From contig NC_086248.1 in assembly GCF_021018805.1 (NCBI RefSeq), positions 92,773,239 to 92,837,238 of the forward strand: DNA of 64,000 bases. The letters run 5' to 3'. The notes below the pieces were generated by a model that worked only from the letters and a program-made list of their open reading frames with translations, did not search any database and was not told the origin of the DNA. A program made the translations under genes and the position numbers. This DNA comes from Prinia subflava (taxonomy: Eukaryota; Chordata; Aves; Passeriformes; Cisticolidae). How positions within the stretch are numbered: position 1 is the first letter of the stretch; each line of letters starts with the position of its first letter. Positions 48,170 through 61,135 of this stretch are shown piece by piece.

Positions 48170-48480
48170 CTTTCTCTGGAATTATCAAATCTGCTCAGGA
48201 AGCCTTCATTAGGATATTAAACAAGACTTAATAAGTGAAAGTGATTTGCATCGCTGATAATCGTGCGCATTAATCAAGCAAGCTTCTGTCTCTCCCTCTG
48301 CAATATGTTTCATGTTCCATTGTAAAGCCTCTTTAATTCTGTAGGGCTTCTTAAAAGGGAAACGTTACATTTAGAAAGCCATTTTTAAAATTATTTACTT
48401 AGCAAAGATCACTATAAATAATGTTCAACTCACTCCTCAGCTTTAACCATCAATATAATTAATACTGAGGGGTTTGTATC
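48170..48480. promoter_or_regulatory. Candidate conserved non-coding element
   Basis: Unique, repeat-free AT-rich sequence with a high density of homeodomain- and POU-type motifs: an octamer ATTTGCAT at 48244-48251, several ATTA cores (for example GCGCATTAATC near 48265), AAGCCTTCATTAGG, and TATAATTAATACT at the end. No reading frame spans it. This is what developmental enhancers near transcription-factor genes look like, but conservation cannot be seen from one sequence. Confidence 0.35.
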
Positions 48481-48837
48481 AGGGATATGGACCAGATGTG
48501 TTCCCATTTATCAGATATGGATTGCACTTACTCTAATAAATGTGTTTTCATTCTGAGTAAGTTTTGAAACCAAATAACTGCATGTGACACTTTAATCTGA
48601 AGTCACAATTTTAGGCTAAGGCATTTATTTCTCATGCCATGGTGGACCATGCAAGCCTTCACTACATCATCCCACACACCAGAGTCACCCTCGCAGTCCT
48701 TAATGAAATTGTGTGGTAAATATCCCCTGCTCCTTAGTAATTCCAAGGTAACTTTGCATGATTTACTCTTAGGGGCTGATACCACTTCTGTAGTGCAAGA
48801 CCAGTTAGCATGGTGTAAATAATCCTCACATTCTGCA

Positions 48838-48965
48838 GTATCTCTCCCTCTCAGGATCCCAAAAAGCTTTGTACACAGGTTGAAATTTCACAAAATCCCA
48901 CAAGACAAGCCTTTTGCACTAGGCAAACCGACACTCAGGGCACAAGAATTTTTGCTTACATCAAC
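48838..48965 (-). repeat. MIR-like ancient SINE fragment
   Basis: TCTCAGGATCCCAAAAAGCT followed by TTGTACACAGG parallels the 'ctcaggatctcaaagcgctttacaaac' stretch of amniote MIR-type SINEs. GGCAAACCGACACTCAGGGCAC parallels 'ggggaaactgaggcac' further along, in the right order. Confidence 0.5.
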
Positions 48966-51900
48966 AAATGCTTGAGAAAACAAAATTAGACCCTTAAAAA
49001 TTAGAATCAGACCCTCTGCTGCCCTTGCCACTAGCCTGCACTATGCCAGTGTTGGCTGCCCCCTCCAACATGACCCTACAAACATCATGAAGGCTCTGCA
49101 CACTCATCAGTGCCACTTGCATATTGCACAGCCATGAGAATTAAGAAAAAAACAACAAACCAATCTTGATATTACTGGGTTCCTTCACCAAACATCTCAC
49201 CAAGGATAGCCTTAAGGAAAATTTTGTGGCATGAACTAGAAGTATTTGTGAGAAATGTGTAGATGCTCTTTATAAGTGCAACAGGAGGGTCTTTGGCTAC
49301 AGTCTGTGCATACACAGAAGTGGACAAACCCATAGTCTGAGTAAGGAATAATGCTGATGTCAGGATGAAGCAGCACATCATCTAAACAAGGTCACCCATG
49401 GGGGTGACCTCTTATCCACCAAAATGAGCTAGAAACAAGGAGGTTTACACATTTCTTAAGGAGAGCCTGAGCTCTTGTCCATATGAGAGCCTGAGAAATT
49501 ATGATCATGTTTGGCTATTTCTGATACAGCTGTGATTCTGTTTCTAAAGAAGGGGTGGAAATAACTAGTGGGAGTCAAGGCCCACTCTTTTTGCAGGTAT
49601 GATGATTTAGCCCACTCCCTGGAAGAGGCTGCCATTGTTTACTTCCTTCATGGACTTTTATGCATTGTCTTTACTGCATTACATGCCATTTACATTCTAC
49701 CAAGACTCAAAAGCATCATTTAAGAAACCATCACTAAAATTACGACCATGAAAGTATTTATTGCTCCTAAGAAAAAGCTGTTTGCTGGAGCTCATGTTTG
49801 CAATCACTGAGGCCGAGCACATAGCTTAAATGGAGCTAAAGAGATGATGTTTTTATAAAGTTGTGAAGACTCAATTCATTCTAATGGCCTGAAACATGAA
49901 TTATGTGCCCTGCTTCACTAACTTCATGGTTCAGTAAGCTGCTGTAGCTCAGATGGAACCATTTATCTGAAGAGAGAAAGGTGTTACTCCCTGCTTACTG
50001 CTGATTTCCTTTTATTTGTGTCTATATATGTGTTTATGTGTGGTGTTTTCTAGATAGCAGGTGTTAAACTTCATAGGTCTCACTGAACAGTTTCCGAACT
50101 TTTTTTTTTCTAGAGTATATTTGAGAAGAACAACATCTAGCAATTCTTTCCTGTTTCCAGTATCAAGTTTTATGGTTGGACCATTCACATGGGTGAGAAA
50201 CAGTTCCTCTCAGCTTTGAAATCAGTTATGTGGATTCCCTCTGATGATAAACAAATGGGAAAAATATTCCAATGTCCACTAATAAGACCAATAAATGTAA
50301 CCATATATTTTTTTTAACTACTGCACAAAAGTTTTCACTTTTCAAAGCAGGGGCACAAAGTTTAAGCTCCCAAATTAATGCTTTGGTGTTTCAATGGCTT
50401 TGGCCATTTATTTTGCAAGTATGTTGGGAGTTGCACTGGAGGTCAGTGCAGCAGGTTTGCCTGAGCATGGTCCATTACCCTCTGCAGCAGCAGCAAACAC
50501 GGAACAAAGGGACCCCTTCATTATCCCACACAAGGAAAACTCTGGCAGAGGCTGAAAGAAGGTAATGAGTATATCTCCAGTGAACAACCAGAGTGCCACA
50601 TGAAGATACCCAGACCAGCTCTAATTGACCAAAATGCAGTTTCTCTACATGGCATTGCACTGTGCCATGCAAACATTGCTTAAGCCAGTGTTTGTGGTGG
50701 TGCATTCCTGGTAGTTCTGGGTAGAGTTAGCTTTTAGGGCCAAGACCCCCTCGCTATAGTTCTGACAACTGGAAGATCAGAGATAATGCTAATGAGATCC
50801 CTCTATTCTGAGATATTGCTGCCAACTGTATCAGTGTTAAAGCCCCTACTCGTGGGATCATATGATTTGCTGAGAATCTCTACTCTCATTTAATAATAAA
50901 AAGGTAATTTCCATCAATGATGCAGAGGAAAGCTTGGAAGCATGACCAGAATATGTCCTAAAACCTCTCCTCTCCTGCCAAAAAATCCCTCAGAGGTATT
51001 AAAAGGAGTCTAAAAGGTATTATTTTTAATCTTCCAATATTTAAGCCAATGACATAATTCTCTGTGCTGCAGCATCTTATGATTTTTTGAGCACTCAGAA
51101 GTATTAATAATGCAGCCTAAAACAGATATTTGTGAAAATGCAGCCCTAAATGGCATAGGGGAGAGGCACATGAGGCCTTTAAAATGGCAGAGCAGGGCTG
51201 GGAAGGGAGGGAGGGCAAATGGCCACACAGGCTGTATCAGTGTGACCAGATAAAACAGGCCCCGGACGTGTCTCTGCTTAGAGGCCAAGTGGAATGAAAC
51301 GTCTGGTGCCCACTTCCATCAATTTGCTTTCCCCAAAAACAGGGTGGCTATGTTCAAAGTGCCCCCTGGAACTAGGTGGTCACCCACAAGTTTATTTACT
51401 ACTGTAGATCCTGAGCTAAAGAGAAGGGAGAGCTGCAGGTTTGGGAATCCAGGGAGTGGGGTACACCCAGGATCTCCGATGGAATGGGAGGAGGGAGCAG
51501 CTTGCAGGGTGGAAAGGGTAAGAGAAGCACAAAGGGAGCGAGTGTCTGCCAGGTGGGAAAAGGAAAGTATGCAGAGCCAGAAGGCAGCAAAATATGCAAC
51601 TCTCTGAACACTAAAATAGAATGACTTCCTGGACAGAAAGGCACACCTGCCCTTCTCTTTTTTCTGTAAAATTTTACTACGCTGCTGCAGTTTGCCACCA
51701 CATCTCCATCTTAACACTTGCGGAAGTTTCTTGATAAATAATAAGCTTTACTAAACCAGACTGGCATATGACCCAGAAAGAATTCCATACCAAGTTTTAA
51801 TTTAATCTTTACATGCCACATTGAAAAATCAGGCAAGATGATATCAACCAAATGCTTTCAGGAAAAAAAGCCCACAAACACACAAGAACTCACGTAGAAT

Positions 51901-53470
51901 GAGATTGTTGATTTAGGCTTAATTGGAGCAAATGTTGATATGAATGGCATGTGAATATAATTTCTCAGACTGCTGAAATTTGTGAGTAACATTGGTGTCA
52001 AATGCAGTCCAGTATGATTTTGAAATAGGGGAATAGGTACAAATATAGCGTCTGACTATACTCATTGCCTCTGACTTATTTTCACAGCCTGAAAAATATA
52101 TTACACATTAGAGACAAATATACCAATTTGGAGGAAAAAATTTAGATATGAAATTTTTGGGCAGGCTCATCTCATGACCTGAAGCCAAGTCTGCAAAAAA
52201 ATTTTATAACCATAGGACACAAACAGAGAGGGATATGGTCACAAATATTTTTATCAGTGGAAAAATCGAAGCAGAAAACTCTGGCCTTTAAGATGCAGGA
52301 GAAAGCAAGGAAGCTGATTGCACTAACATAATCAAAGCACTCAGACTCTGCCAGAAGCCTTGGACATCACCTGTTTTTAGCTGTGAAGGCCAGAAGGTCA
52401 GATGTAAACAGCAATAATTGCTTTCAGAAATGATAACAAACATTAAGCAGTCCTTCTCATAGAACATCAGTCAGAATTTGGTGATCGTGATGTGGAAATA
52501 ATAAGAGGAAATCCTTTCAAGGTTTTGTGCACGCATCGCTGTGGATTCTCCCAGCCACCAGCTTTCTCACTGTTAAGCATTAATTGATTGCTAACCTCTG
52601 TTTGATGGCCCAGTTGCTGTGGGATCTACTCTCACAAACTCAGAGAGTTTGTGACTCCTCTCAGAAACCCAACTCCTCTCCCCAGAGGCACCTTCTGAAA
52701 CCTACAGTAGACAATAGCTCACTGGTAATTTCTATAATGATGTGCCAGTGGTACTAAGATACTTGCCTTCTTGCTGGAAGCACTTGGATAACCTGTCAGT
52801 GTCTGTTATGTTACCATGTCATATCATATCTTATGTGACACTGCCTACAGGGCTGCATATATGGAGTTTCATGAGCCCCTTCGCAGTGGTCATGGGGCAT
52901 GTTTGGAGCAATATTATTTTTTGCAACTTCTGGAGTAACACAAAACATTTTTGGACTTAAAATAATAAAACTGACCTCAAACTGAGACTTTGCTGTTGGC
53001 CTGATATATGGTGCACAACGAAAAAAAACCCAAAAGAACGTGCCTTCTGTCCTTCACGGTAAACTGTCACAAGGATCCAGCAGCCACATAAAGCTGGATT
53101 CTGGCAGAGTGATCAACTCATTTGTACTCATATTTCCTGTCATTTGCCTTGTGATCTGCTTAGCAATGTCCTCTTGATGAACCTGACCTCACATACTAAA
53201 TCTACAGGTCTTTTTTTTTTCCCCCGGTGTATTACCCTTATCACACGCTGCAGACTCAGTGTTGTTGGTGGAAAGTACTCAAGTAAGAGAAAAACACAGA
53301 GTAACCAATCAATATAAATTAGCACACAACCAAAGTAACTTAATTAATAGCAAAAAGGCTCTTTCATAAAGAGAGTAAATTCAAGGAGAACCATTATAAT
53401 CAGTTCTTCAAAACAGGTTTTATAGTGCCCTAGTACAGTAGCAACTACATCTTTCTTCCTGTTGGAGATG

Positions 53471-53520
53471 GACTGTGTGCAGAGAGGAAGAGAGAGGATG
53501 AGAGAGGAAGGAAGGAAGAG
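53471..53520. repeat. GA-rich simple sequence
   Basis: AGAGAGGAAG-type units with GGAAGGAAG at the end, almost pure purine over about 40 bases. Confidence 0.75.
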
Positions 53521-53719
53521 CAACTGATGTGGTTGGCTTTCTGTTTTGCTATATCTGGGTGGTATGTCTCCTTCAAGGAAAACTGAAATACCAGTAAAGA
53601 CTAGGCAAGAACTGTGGGAGGACAGGAATTGAACTTCTTTCATGCCTTAATAAACTATATATATTAAGACCTTTTAGAGATTGGTATTATTTTATCCACA
53701 TGTCTAAGAAAGCTGCTCA

Positions 53720-53850
53720 CCTTTAAAGAGGTGAGGATAGCCTAGAGTACATAAAGTGCCTGTGAGTGACAGAGTCAAGGAACCAAGGGCCTGTAAATCC
53801 AAAATCCTTGCTCTCACAAACAGTTAATACTTCCCCTCAAATGTGAAGAA
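53720..53850 (-). repeat. Possible MIR-like SINE fragment
   Basis: GAGTGACAGAGTCAAGGAAC followed by CAAGGGCCTG parallels the complement of the MIR 'gggttcgaatcccggctctgccact' region. The match is short and uncertain. Confidence 0.3.
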
Positions 53851-55000
53851 TGATGATTTTTCTGGGTTATGTAATTTTGGGGGGGTTATATAATCTCTTA
53901 TTGGCCAATAAATTAGTTATTCAAGATCCAGGCAAAGTAAGCACACGGCAGTGAAAGGTGAAGATCCTGTATTATTTTGTCTGCAATAGCCTCCACTTCT
54001 GAGGAAAAATGCTCATTTCAAATGTGATTTTATTACAAGAGAAATAGAAAACACTTTTCTTAAATGAAGTTATAAAATGATTTTTACCACATCCTTCCTC
54101 ATCTCCTTTTTCTATGGATCAGAACGACAGGAACCAGATGCTAAGCCAGAAAGGACATCGTTCCACCTGCAACATCTGGCTCTTTGGCAAGCCATACAGG
54201 AAGCTTCAAAGTTGCATCTCTGCCGCTCACATGGTAAGGCTGCTGGTTGATTGCTTTATCTTTCTGGATGTAATTTTCCTTTGATTCACCTATAATTCTG
54301 AGGAACTGATGCATTTGTATCCATTTGGAATAAGGTTCTGTACCAAATGCTACATTTGATCTACAGGCAGATCCTTTTATTTTCATTTAAGTGTTCTTTA
54401 TTTAATGCACTAGCTCTATTGCTGCTCAGCTACATTGTGGCTGATACTTGCACACATGCCACAGCCTTTTTTCCTACACCAAGTTAAACAGCCAGGCTCT
54501 CAGCCATGCAAAAACAAGTAGAAATTAAAATATTTTTCTTAGTATTACTCCCTGCTGCTGTGAGGCATTTTTAGGGAAGAAGCAGCCGCCTGTTACTTGC
54601 AGACATTCTTTGCTTACTCCTGTCCTCAATTCCTCAGTCCTCTTCTACCAGATTTTTTCCATTTCTCTCTTTCTTGTGAGCATTAGATCAAGTAAATTAA
54701 ACATTAAAGTAACTTTCAGATGAACCAAAAAAAAAAAGATGACTGCAAGTTAAGACTGAGCACCAATCTCCTCAGAACCAGCTGGCCTACTGAGGTAACA
54801 ACTAATTTCAGCTGTTTCCAAGCACTTTGATGTCAATTTTTGAAAAAGCCCCCGTCCCTACAAAAAGATAATCGAGACAGCAGAGAACTGTATGAAGCAT
54901 GCATAGCACAACAGTGTTCTGGCTGGGCTCTCTAGAGGGTGCTGTGAAACACTCTGTTAATTAGTAGGAAAGGAGTAATGAATTATTAGCATCTATTCAT

Positions 55001-55030
55001 TCAGGATTTAAATCCTGATTAAGAATCAGG
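55001..55030. promoter_or_regulatory. 18-bp perfect palindrome overlapped by a second inverted repeat
   Basis: TCAGGATTTAAATCCTGA (55001-55018) is an exact palindrome. It overlaps CCTGATT-AAG-AATCAGG (55014-55030), so the CCTGATT/AATCAGG motif occurs three times in 30 bases in alternating orientation. The site lies in unique AT-rich sequence with TTAATTAG and TAATGAATTATTAG just upstream (54957-54988). A paired binding site for a dimeric factor is plausible but unproven. Confidence 0.45.
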
Positions 55031-55639
55031 AGTGTATCCTGCCCTACAGCTATCGGTACCTTTTTTACTTTGTGTTGTAATCTGTAAAAGGGAACATGGC
55101 TCCCATCTTCATTCTGCTATTCCCTTTTGTTTCTTGATTGGTGGACTCTGACCTAAATCCAAGGCAGAGGGAATTGCAGCTTTGCCTCTGTCTAACTACC
55201 AAGCTCAAGGGTGGATGTCTTGCAAACTGCAGATATAAAGTCATAAAGAGTAAAATCAGTGGAGGTGAAATGGATGTGGGTTGCACCAGTGTAATTGCCA
55301 AAAAATATGATCCATTGGGTTCTAGCTTCACAAAAATCAGCAGGAGTAAAGGAAGCTTATTTTCATCTAAATTTAAATTTATTTGAAAATATGAAAAGAG
55401 TACCCAAAACTTGTTTCGCCTTTCTGAGTTTTAAGGATAATTCCACTCTGAGTCAGAAAAACTGGATTTTCTCCAACCTTCAGATATTTGTTGTCATGAA
55501 AGTTTCTAGCAACAGAGGAAGCTGCAAGTGAGGTTACGGCCCAGTTCTCCTAGCTACTGTACCAACTCAAGGTAATGGTTGGTCTCTCCTGCAAAGGACT
55601 CACAATAAAAATAAAAAAATAGATATGGAAAGCGGCAAT

Positions 55640-55750
55640 GGAAAGAGAAGCATAGAGGTGAAGTGACTTAAGGAGGTTAAATAGCAGAGCTAAGAGCAGA
55701 ATGCAATTCTACTCATGCCTTCTCCAAGTACCCACTAGAAGAGACCATAG
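55640..55750 (-). repeat. MIR-like ancient SINE fragment
   Basis: GAGGTGAAGTGACTTAAGGA followed by GGTTAAATAGCAGAGCTAAG and AGCAG closely parallels the complement of the MIR core: 'gaggttaagtgacttgcccaaggtcacacag...ggcagagc'. This is the best MIR-type match in the window. Confidence 0.6.
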
Positions 55751-55827
55751 ACATCCCTCAATTTTTCCAGGCAGTCTCCCAGTGTTTGTTACCCTGGATT
55801 GGGTGCCTTCATTTGGTCTTTCTGGAA

Positions 55828-55963
55828 GAAAAAGAAAAAGAAAAAGAAAAAGAAAAAGAAAAAGAAAAAGAAAAAGAAAAAGAAAAAGAAAAAGAAAAAG
55901 AAAAAGAAAAAGAAAAAGAAAAAGAAAAAGAAAAAGAAAAAGAAAAAGAAAAAGAAAAAGAAA

Positions 55964-55995
<32 letters not shown>
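55828..55995. repeat. (AAAAAG)n hexanucleotide array, about 27 pure copies
   Basis: From the G at 55828 to the G at 55984 the sequence repeats every 6 bases without one interruption, then ends in an A run. The open frames here (poly-KR, poly-KE, poly-K, and poly-LF or SF on the other strand) are translations of the array, not genes. Purity and length suggest recent expansion and length variation. Confidence 0.97.
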
Positions 55996-57526
55996 TCTTG
56001 GGCTGTACGCTGTAGTTCACAGTGCTGACAAAATGGTTTACAATTATGAACAGCTATGACTGAGTTTGAGCTCATTTGTTATTTTTATTGTACCCATTTT
56101 GCACATTTATATAGCTGGTTGTATATAGGATATAAGTGTATCTGGGATTTGACTCATTTCTCCTGCAATCTGTGCAGACTCCTTCAGCCATGTGACAAAA
56201 AAGCAACTATAGTTAATAATCTCTGGGGCAGCCACAGGCAGTTTGTGGAGAAAGAACTTTGACAGTATTGTTTTCTTGACTCAAAAAGAAAATAAGAACT
56301 AAATAAGATCTGAGAGTGATAGCTCCCGTGGAAGTCTACACATTCCCTTCCTTCCCAACAGCAGAGAAACCAACCAAAGATGAAGCACCTCAAGCCTTCT
56401 CAGACCTAGAGTAAAGAAGAACTTCACTCCCCTCACTCCATGCTTACAGGTATGGTTGTCTCCAGTTATTGAACCCTCATGGAAGAGTGAAAGTCATGCT
56501 GCTTGCAAGCCAAAGAGTGAATAAATAAAGGTATTACCCTGTACTTTTGCGAAAGAGAGTGGAAGCACTCGTAGCTCCAGCGGATACTGGGAGTCGCAGA
56601 TTCACTGGGTGGACATGGACCGATGTTAAGATGACATCCAGCCCTTACTGGTCCAGCTGCCAGTCTCCAGCCCTCCCAGTATTCTTTCTGTCCAAGGGCA
56701 CCAAAGTGCTCCTTTGCCTGTTCCAGAGGTACCAGTCACTCTTTTCTCTAAAATTGCCCAGCTGACTGGTATAGTTCAGTAGAGACTGTTCTTAGTTTTC
56801 CTTCGCTTGCTGGCACTTCTGCTCTAGACCAGAAGGAACTTTTTTGTACCAAAACCCACACTTGATTTTCTAGCCTACCTGGAAGTAGATACTTTTCTTC
56901 CAAACCTTTCCTCTCTCCTGCTAGGCTCTTCACACTTTCAGGGAAATTGAGGGATCATGGAGGATCACTGTGTGCAGGACACCCCCTTCACTGCTATGAC
57001 CATTATCTGAAAGGTTCATTAACTCTGTCAAGAATGTCACTTACCACACAGTGCTCTCCAATATCTTGAGGGAAGGTCACAAAAAACAACCAAGGAGCTG
57101 GGGATCTGGTGGGCACAAATAAGATTAGACAGGACAGAAGATATGGTCATGGTCTCCCATGAGATGGGACAGAGATGGAAGTCAGACATCCAAAAGAGAT
57201 GACTTCCTCTGACTTCCTCTGACTCAAAAGTCTGATAGCCAGTGAAGGCTTTGCTTCCAACACGACCCCTAATGGTGGCAAACGACGTAGGTTTGTCATC
57301 TGACCAACACAATTTTCCCAGCTTTACAGATGTACATTTCCTCTTCTGCATTTTTAGGCTCTGCAGTTACCAAGGTAATTCTACAATGTTGAGCTTTTTC
57401 TTCTGTATAAAAGGTCTCATCACGTTTCCAAAAGGACTTAATGTTTTTCTTCATAGATAAGATTTTATAATTTGTCCTTCCTCATTTACAGTAACATTGT
57501 CATTTCTTAATTGGCAGAAACCAAGG

Positions 57527-57566
57527 GCCTAATATTTGAGTGTAGAGCCTAATATTTGAGTGTAGA
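57527..57566. repeat. Exact 20-bp tandem duplication
   Basis: GCCTAATATTTGAGTGTAGA occurs twice head to tail without a mismatch. No third copy. Confidence 0.92.
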
Positions 57567-59078
57567 GGACCCCAAAAAGAAATAATTCCCTGTGAATGGA
57601 ACAAGATCTGTGTGTGTGCTCAGCACCTTTGAAAATCAGGCTCTCTTGTGCTTAGCTATCAAAATGATTGGCACCAGTCATATCCCTAGACAGTGTGATC
57701 TATATGAAAGTATTCCTCCTTCAAAATCTTGTCACTAATTCCAAATCACATTGCTTCAAGACTCTGTCAAAAATATATTAAATTCCTACATAATACAGTC
57801 CAGTTTCTCTGCAGAAGAACGGTTTAAATTACCCTGTTCAACCTGGTTAGGCTATTCATATTCTCCATTTGATTAGGCCAGCTCTACTTTTGATCAGATC
57901 AGCACCAGAAAAAAGATAATTTCTCAGATATGGTCTCAGGACATTCACCTTTTAATATCTCCAGTCAAACTGCTGTTTTGATGCTTTTCCTTCTGTTCTC
58001 CAGTCCTCTTCCTACATTTCATAGAGTTTTCAAAGGATCTCTTTCTGTGGTGCCCTGTGAGACTTTCCTCCACCATATCATGGAGTACCCCCAAAATGAG
58101 TGGTGATTTGCCTTCTCTTCAGTCATTATTCTTTATGTGCACCTTTGCAAAATCAACAACAGTCTCTTTATGAATGCAGCAAAACTGCTAATACATAAAC
58201 CAATATTAGTATTTCACCTGTGGCCTTTCCCTAGAAAAATGGAATGACACAGGGTGTCACAACAATGGTTAGGGAATTCTCCCTGTTTTTGTTGACTGTG
58301 CTTACATCAGAGAAGCTTGAATGTGCACACCCACCCATAAGCATATATATTTTTATGGCAAATTCTGTCCAGCTAGTGAATGAAAATCAAAAGGGCTGCA
58401 CTGCCCTGTGACACATCTACCAATTGCCCAGGAGAAAAACTTAGCATTAACCTTCAAAAAATGAATGGATTATATTGCAAATAATAAGATAGCTAAATAT
58501 AGGCATGAACTATGAATTAAACATTGCCTAACTTTGCATGATGCTAATTTATTTTGGCATATCTTGATCGTTGCACTGTGGCTGTGTCCTGAATGCTTTT
58601 TAATTGTCCAGTTGTTGTCCTTTGCAATCCAGCTGCTGGCTACAGTAAAATATACAGTAATCCAAGTCAACACAAAATGCACAACTGCACACACACATTG
58701 TGTACCAGACATGGGTAACACTTCGTGAGATACACATAGACAGACAGCATTTATGGCTTCATTCACTTAAAAAAATATAAAGCAAGATTCACTTCTTGAA
58801 CTGATTAGAAATATTATGTGTAATGACTGCAGACAAACGTTTTCTGTGCCTTTCCAAACAACAAATCATTAGCATTGCCCATGTAGTGAAATGTTACCCT
58901 AGTCTTAGCAGTAAATCTCTTGCATTTGGTCTTCTGTAAAAACAAGAGGGAGGCCTCTGCCAAGAAAAAGCAGCCTTTATACTGGGTGCTCTACAACCAC
59001 AGAAGAAGAACTGCTCCAAAGGCACTCTAAGGTACAGGAGAGATGAGAGCAGGTTGAAATTAAATACAAAATAACACA

Positions 59079-59093
59079 TAAATAAATAAATAA
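59079..59093. repeat. (AAAT)n microsatellite, short
   Basis: About four AAAT units. Confidence 0.8.
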
Positions 59094-61121
59094 GAGAAGG
59101 CACTTGCCCCAGGTCCCCGGGGCATGGCAGCTCCTGTAAGCTTCTGTCTGAGTGCAGGATGAGCCCAACCCAGACAAGAGGTAGGACAGCCATTGGCGGG
59201 AAGGCAGCTTTAGGAATAATTAAAGATGCGAGAGGCTGCTGGAAGAATTTGAAGGGAATTTGCAGAGGAGTAATGAGAAGCTGAGGAGCCCCACAGCAGG
59301 GTGCAGCAGGTCAGGAGGATGTGCTGAACCTGCCCTGGCCAGGGTGCCATGCAGGGGCACTCACACCATGGCAGAGATACCCGCACGTGTAAGCACAGGG
59401 TGCACATTCACCCGAAGGATGCTCAGCATTGAGAGAACTTTGCTTTTACACTGCACAGGCACTCAGAGCATGGCCAGTTCTCTGTGGCACATGACTTTGT
59501 CCTTACATGTTCATTTCAAATACAGGGGCACTGCAAGTGCCATGCTCCTTTCAGCCAGAAAGTCTGTTTGATCCATAAACATGCTTTTTACTCTTTGGTC
59601 TTCTTAGATGCCCACCTGTGCCTTAGAACTATTTCTTGAGTAGGACTTTCAAATGCTCCAAGGGTGCTTGTACCCCTCTCCAGTCCCAGACTTTAGCCAT
59701 ATCTGTTCTTCTCCCAGTCAGAAAATGCATCTGAGAACAATGTGCCAATGCTTTCACACAAGACATCGTGCATATCCCTGACATGGTGCTGACTGTTCTG
59801 CTAAGACACATAAATTCAGCCTGTACCACCTACCCCAAATTCTAAATGTATGGTCACCTGGAAGGAATGTGCAAAAAAGGAAAAAAGTTGTATTTACCAT
59901 TGGCCACTGTTAGAGGATACACAGTACCGTGTAAAACCTCCTGGATCAAACCAGGCACTACACACCCTGATAATCCTTCTTCCTAAATTAATTTATGCAG
60001 AACCTGATCAAGTTAGGTACCAATATCAATGATTTGATTCATGTGAGGGAGGGCTGGAGAGGAGATCGTCCCTTTAAAATGTGTTAACACTTTTTCTATG
60101 TATGTCCTCTTTTTTTCCTCTCAAACGCAAAATATGGAATATTGTGAGACTTTGGATCTGCAGGGAAGAAGATTAGCCAGCTTTGGAACATGGCAATGTG
60201 CTTCTAAGCAAGTGGCAAGCACCACCTCAAACACACAGACCTAGAAGATGTGCTCAGTAAACTAGTAGGGTTTTTTTTTTAATGAAGAGATGAGCTTCCC
60301 ATTGCTCTCTGCTCATTATGGAGGCCAGTTTCAGCAGTTGATCCCTGTGTTTACCAAAACTGTATACTGAGAGCTCAGAGAAATAAAAGAAAATTCAAAA
60401 TATGTAAAATAATAAATACTGGAAATTATATGTGTAATTCATAGAGCAAATTAACAGAGATTACTTGACAAGTAGCCTGCAATGTCCTTAAAAATATTCT
60501 TTAACTGAGGAAAAGTTTTCTGACCTTTGGAGGAAATGCTTGCTTCTAGCTATGACTAAAAAGAGATTTCCTTCTTTCTCTGTTGTGTTAAGAATCTTTT
60601 CTTCTTATAAAGAAGGCACCACAGTGGTTTATAACTGTCATAAAAGCCTGCAATCCTTTTGAGGTTAAGCTACTCAGCTATTCAACTTTTACTACAGAAA
60701 CTTTGAAATTCAAAAAGAAAAAATAATGTAAGTTTTTGAAGGACATGTGTTGCTGTAGGTGATCCTGTTAATTAAAAGTGATTGCCTGCTAGGAAATCAT
60801 ACTTTAAAAAGTTTCATGAATTTATTAGAACCCTGAAGGTATCTTTGTATGCACAGGGCTTTACATGCCATTTATGCAATTTTGTTTCAGATCTGTTTAA
60901 AGCTTCACTGACGCTCCCTGAGCAGGGAACAGCACTGCCAGCATTTGTATGTATTTTGGCTAATTGAATTATGTGAAAATACATACTAATGAAGCTTTAC
61001 CAGTGATGTTTGCTGAGGATAGTTTAAGTCTCATTTTCTTCTATATTAGCAATATCTTTCTGTTGCAGACTTGCCTTTTTGAACAGCACACATTCCTATA
61101 GGTTTTTGTGCAGAAACTCTC

Positions 61122-61135
61122 TTTTTTTTTTTTTT
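61122..61135. repeat. Poly(T) run ending in CAG
   Basis: Fourteen T followed by CAG. It resembles a splice acceptor on the + strand, but no convincing exon follows. Confidence 0.8.

Larger units (their letters stand above)
48966..55639. other. Intergenic sequence, mostly unique
   Basis: No gene is recognisable. A unique block at about 49600-49990, with several ATTTA/CATTTA and homeodomain-like motifs, and the palindrome at 55.0 kb are candidate regulatory sequences. A GA-rich run lies at 53471-53520 and a MIR-like piece at 53.8 kb. The open frames 51319-51717 (-) and 50272-50565 (+) are not recognised. Confidence 0.5.

Noticed and set aside
55701..56075. Lysine/arginine-, lysine/glutamate- and phenylalanine/leucine-rich frames
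   Set aside because: These are the AAAAAG array read in different frames and strands, not proteins.
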